Shown one piece after another: positions 63,050 through 64,000 of a stretch of 64,000 bases of DNA (positions within the stretch are counted from its first letter, which is position 1; each line of letters starts with the position of its first letter). Position numbers and translations under genes: made by a program. Below the pieces are notes generated by a model that had not been told where the DNA came from, made no database searches, and saw nothing but the letters and a program-made list of their open reading frames with translations. This DNA is from JAFMKE01 sp037624485 (GTDB lineage: Bacteria; Bacteroidota; Bacteroidia; Chitinophagales; UBA8649): positions 211,535-275,534 of the forward strand of contig JASJJC010000016.1 of the NCBI GenBank assembly GCA_037624485.1, given 5' to 3'.

Positions 63050-64000
63050 ATGAAAAACACAGCATACGCATCCTTATTCGCTCTAGCAGCATTTCTTCTG
63101 AGTGGATGTATAAAAGATGATTTTGACGCACCTGAAACCAATTGTTTGGATCAAGGGCAAAATATCACCAGCATAATAAGCATAGCAGATTTGAAAGCTG
63201 GCTACAATAATTCAGCGATAGATATCGACGCTTATGTGAAAGCAGTTGTATCAGCATCGGATCAAAGTGGAAATATCTACAAAGAGTTTTATGTACAAGA
63301 TGCTTCGGGTGCGCTGGCAGTTAGCGTCGATGTGACCAATGCCTATACCAAATTTCCCGTGGGAAGAACAATCTATATCAATTTGAACGGCTTGTACCTG
63401 GCCAATGGGGATATTGGTTATGGCCTGGATGGCTCATTTGTATCAAGAATACCTGCTTTGTTTATCGATGACTTCATTATTCGTGGTGCATGTGGTACCC
63501 CAGTGGCTCCTATTCAAGTGACTATTGACGATCTTCCGGGAGTGGAAGTGGGTATGTTGGTAGAGATCATTGATGTAGAGTTTGAGCAAGGCTTAGATGG
63601 TGTTACTTATGCGAATGCTGTCACCCAACAATCAGAAAACAGATACATACAAGATTGTGACGGCAACAGTATTATTATAAGAAACAGTGGGTTTGCAGAC
63701 TTTGCTGGAGATTTAATACCTGCAGGTAATGGCTCAATCACAGGCGTTTATGCGCCTTTTGGAAATACTCCCCAACTTTTGATAAGAGGCCCAGAGGATG
63801 TAGATATGCCAGCGCTTCGTTGCGATGGGTCCAATCCTAACCAAAACATTATTTTGGCAAAAAACTTTGAAGACGGAAGTATCTCGAGTGGAGGATGGGT
63901 GGTAAATACGGTAACGGGCAGTTTCAATTGGGAAGCAAGTGATGTATTTGCTGAGCAAGGAACTTTTTATGCAAAATGTTCAAATTTCAATAATGGTAAT
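63050..64000 (+). CDS. DUF5689 lipoprotein with choice-of-anchor J region (3' end cut by window)
   Basis: The first 317 codons of a longer gene that is open to the right edge. Lipobox LSGC (Cys19). Residues 40-260 are a DUF5689-type domain (ITSIISIADLKAGYN, YVKAVVSASDQSGNIYKEFYVQD, PVGRTIYINLNGLYL). From about residue 290 a choice-of-anchor J (jelly-roll) domain begins (NIILAKNFEDGSISSGGWVV). Likely the surface binding partner of the TonB receptor upstream. Confidence 0.86.
   Translation, partial: MKNTAYASLFALAAFLLSGCIKDDFDAPETNCLDQGQNITSIISIADLKAGYNNSAIDIDAYVKAVVSASDQSGNIYKEFYVQDASGALAVSVDVTNAYTKFPVGRTIYINLNGLYLANGDIGYGLDGSFVSRIPALFIDDFIIRGACGTPVAPIQVTIDDLPGVEVGMLVEIIDVEFEQGLDGVTYANAVTQQSENRYIQDCDGNSIIIRNSGFADFAGDLIPAGNGSITGVYAPFGNTPQLLIRGPEDVDMPALRCDGSNPNQNIILAKNFEDGSISSGGWVVNTVTGSFNWEASDVFAEQGTFYAKCSNFNNGN

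Noticed and set aside
1..64000. Insertion sequences, prophage genes, CRISPR arrays or toxin-antitoxin pairs
   Set aside because: No transposase, integrase, phage structural gene, regular repeat-spacer array or paired small toxin-antitoxin genes could be seen.

Overview
The window is a contiguous piece of chromosome from a low-GC member of the Bacteroidota, probably a marine or freshwater Flavobacteriales-type organism. The evidence is a subtilase with a type IX secretion (T9SS) tail, TonB-dependent receptors paired with lipoproteins, DUF349, DUF4197 and DUF5689 proteins, ClpC with a UVR motif, and many TAnnTTTG -7 promoter boxes. I see no transposase, prophage or CRISPR array. Gene density is high and no gene-free stretch exceeds about 290 bases. 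The longest gaps are 25980-26244, which holds one promoter box, and 52803-53087, which holds one hairpin near its right end. The gaps at 4439-4628, 6756-6965 and 43666-43863 hold nothing I can name.

Layout. 1-2.4 kb: end of a haem-type TonB receptor. 2.4-11 kb: HPF, an SDR, a CDP-alcohol transferase, an ERG4/ERG24-type sterol reductase homologue, a nitronate monooxygenase, and a tight four-gene minus-strand operon headed by fumarylacetoacetase. 11-21 kb: housekeeping and stress genes (typA, csp, a SOUL protein, thyA, clpC, STAS-rnz, an NtrC-type regulator) and the RNase P RNA. 21-30 kb: mutS, a TrmH-type methylase, an acyltransferase, a MazG-like protein, a sulfotransferase and pyrR-pyrB. 29.7-43.7 kb: two glycosyltransferases running by overlaps into ribBA and a carotenoid locus. 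43.9-64 kb: phenylalanine hydroxylase, cinA, DUF349, a T9SS subtilase with a partner lipoprotein, a copper ATPase, tRNA-His, scpB, a surface nuclease fused to OmpA, and a TonB receptor with a DUF5689 lipoprotein.

The most notable region is the carotenoid locus. The plus strand reads GT4-GT2-ribBA-crtD-cruF-[B12-type MerR]-[ECF sigma]-crtI-crtB. The minus strand reads Rieske oxygenase-crtU-like-crtYcd, all overlapping. Together these predict phytoene synthesis and desaturation, closure of one beta ring, possible aromatisation of that ring by the CrtU-like enzyme, and 1'-hydroxylation plus 3',4'-desaturation of the open end. The product could be a hydroxychlorobactene-like carotenoid, perhaps glycosylated. 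Regulation is probably by a CarH/LitR-like light and vitamin B12 sensor acting with the ECF sigma factor. Four copies of TTGTTTAA in alternating orientation lie between the two regulator genes and are candidate operators.

Tyrosine degradation is represented by phenylalanine hydroxylase (43.9 kb) and fumarylacetoacetase (9.3 kb). The right end looks like a surface system for degrading and importing a phosphate-containing substrate such as DNA. All functional calls come from reading motifs by eye; no database search was run.
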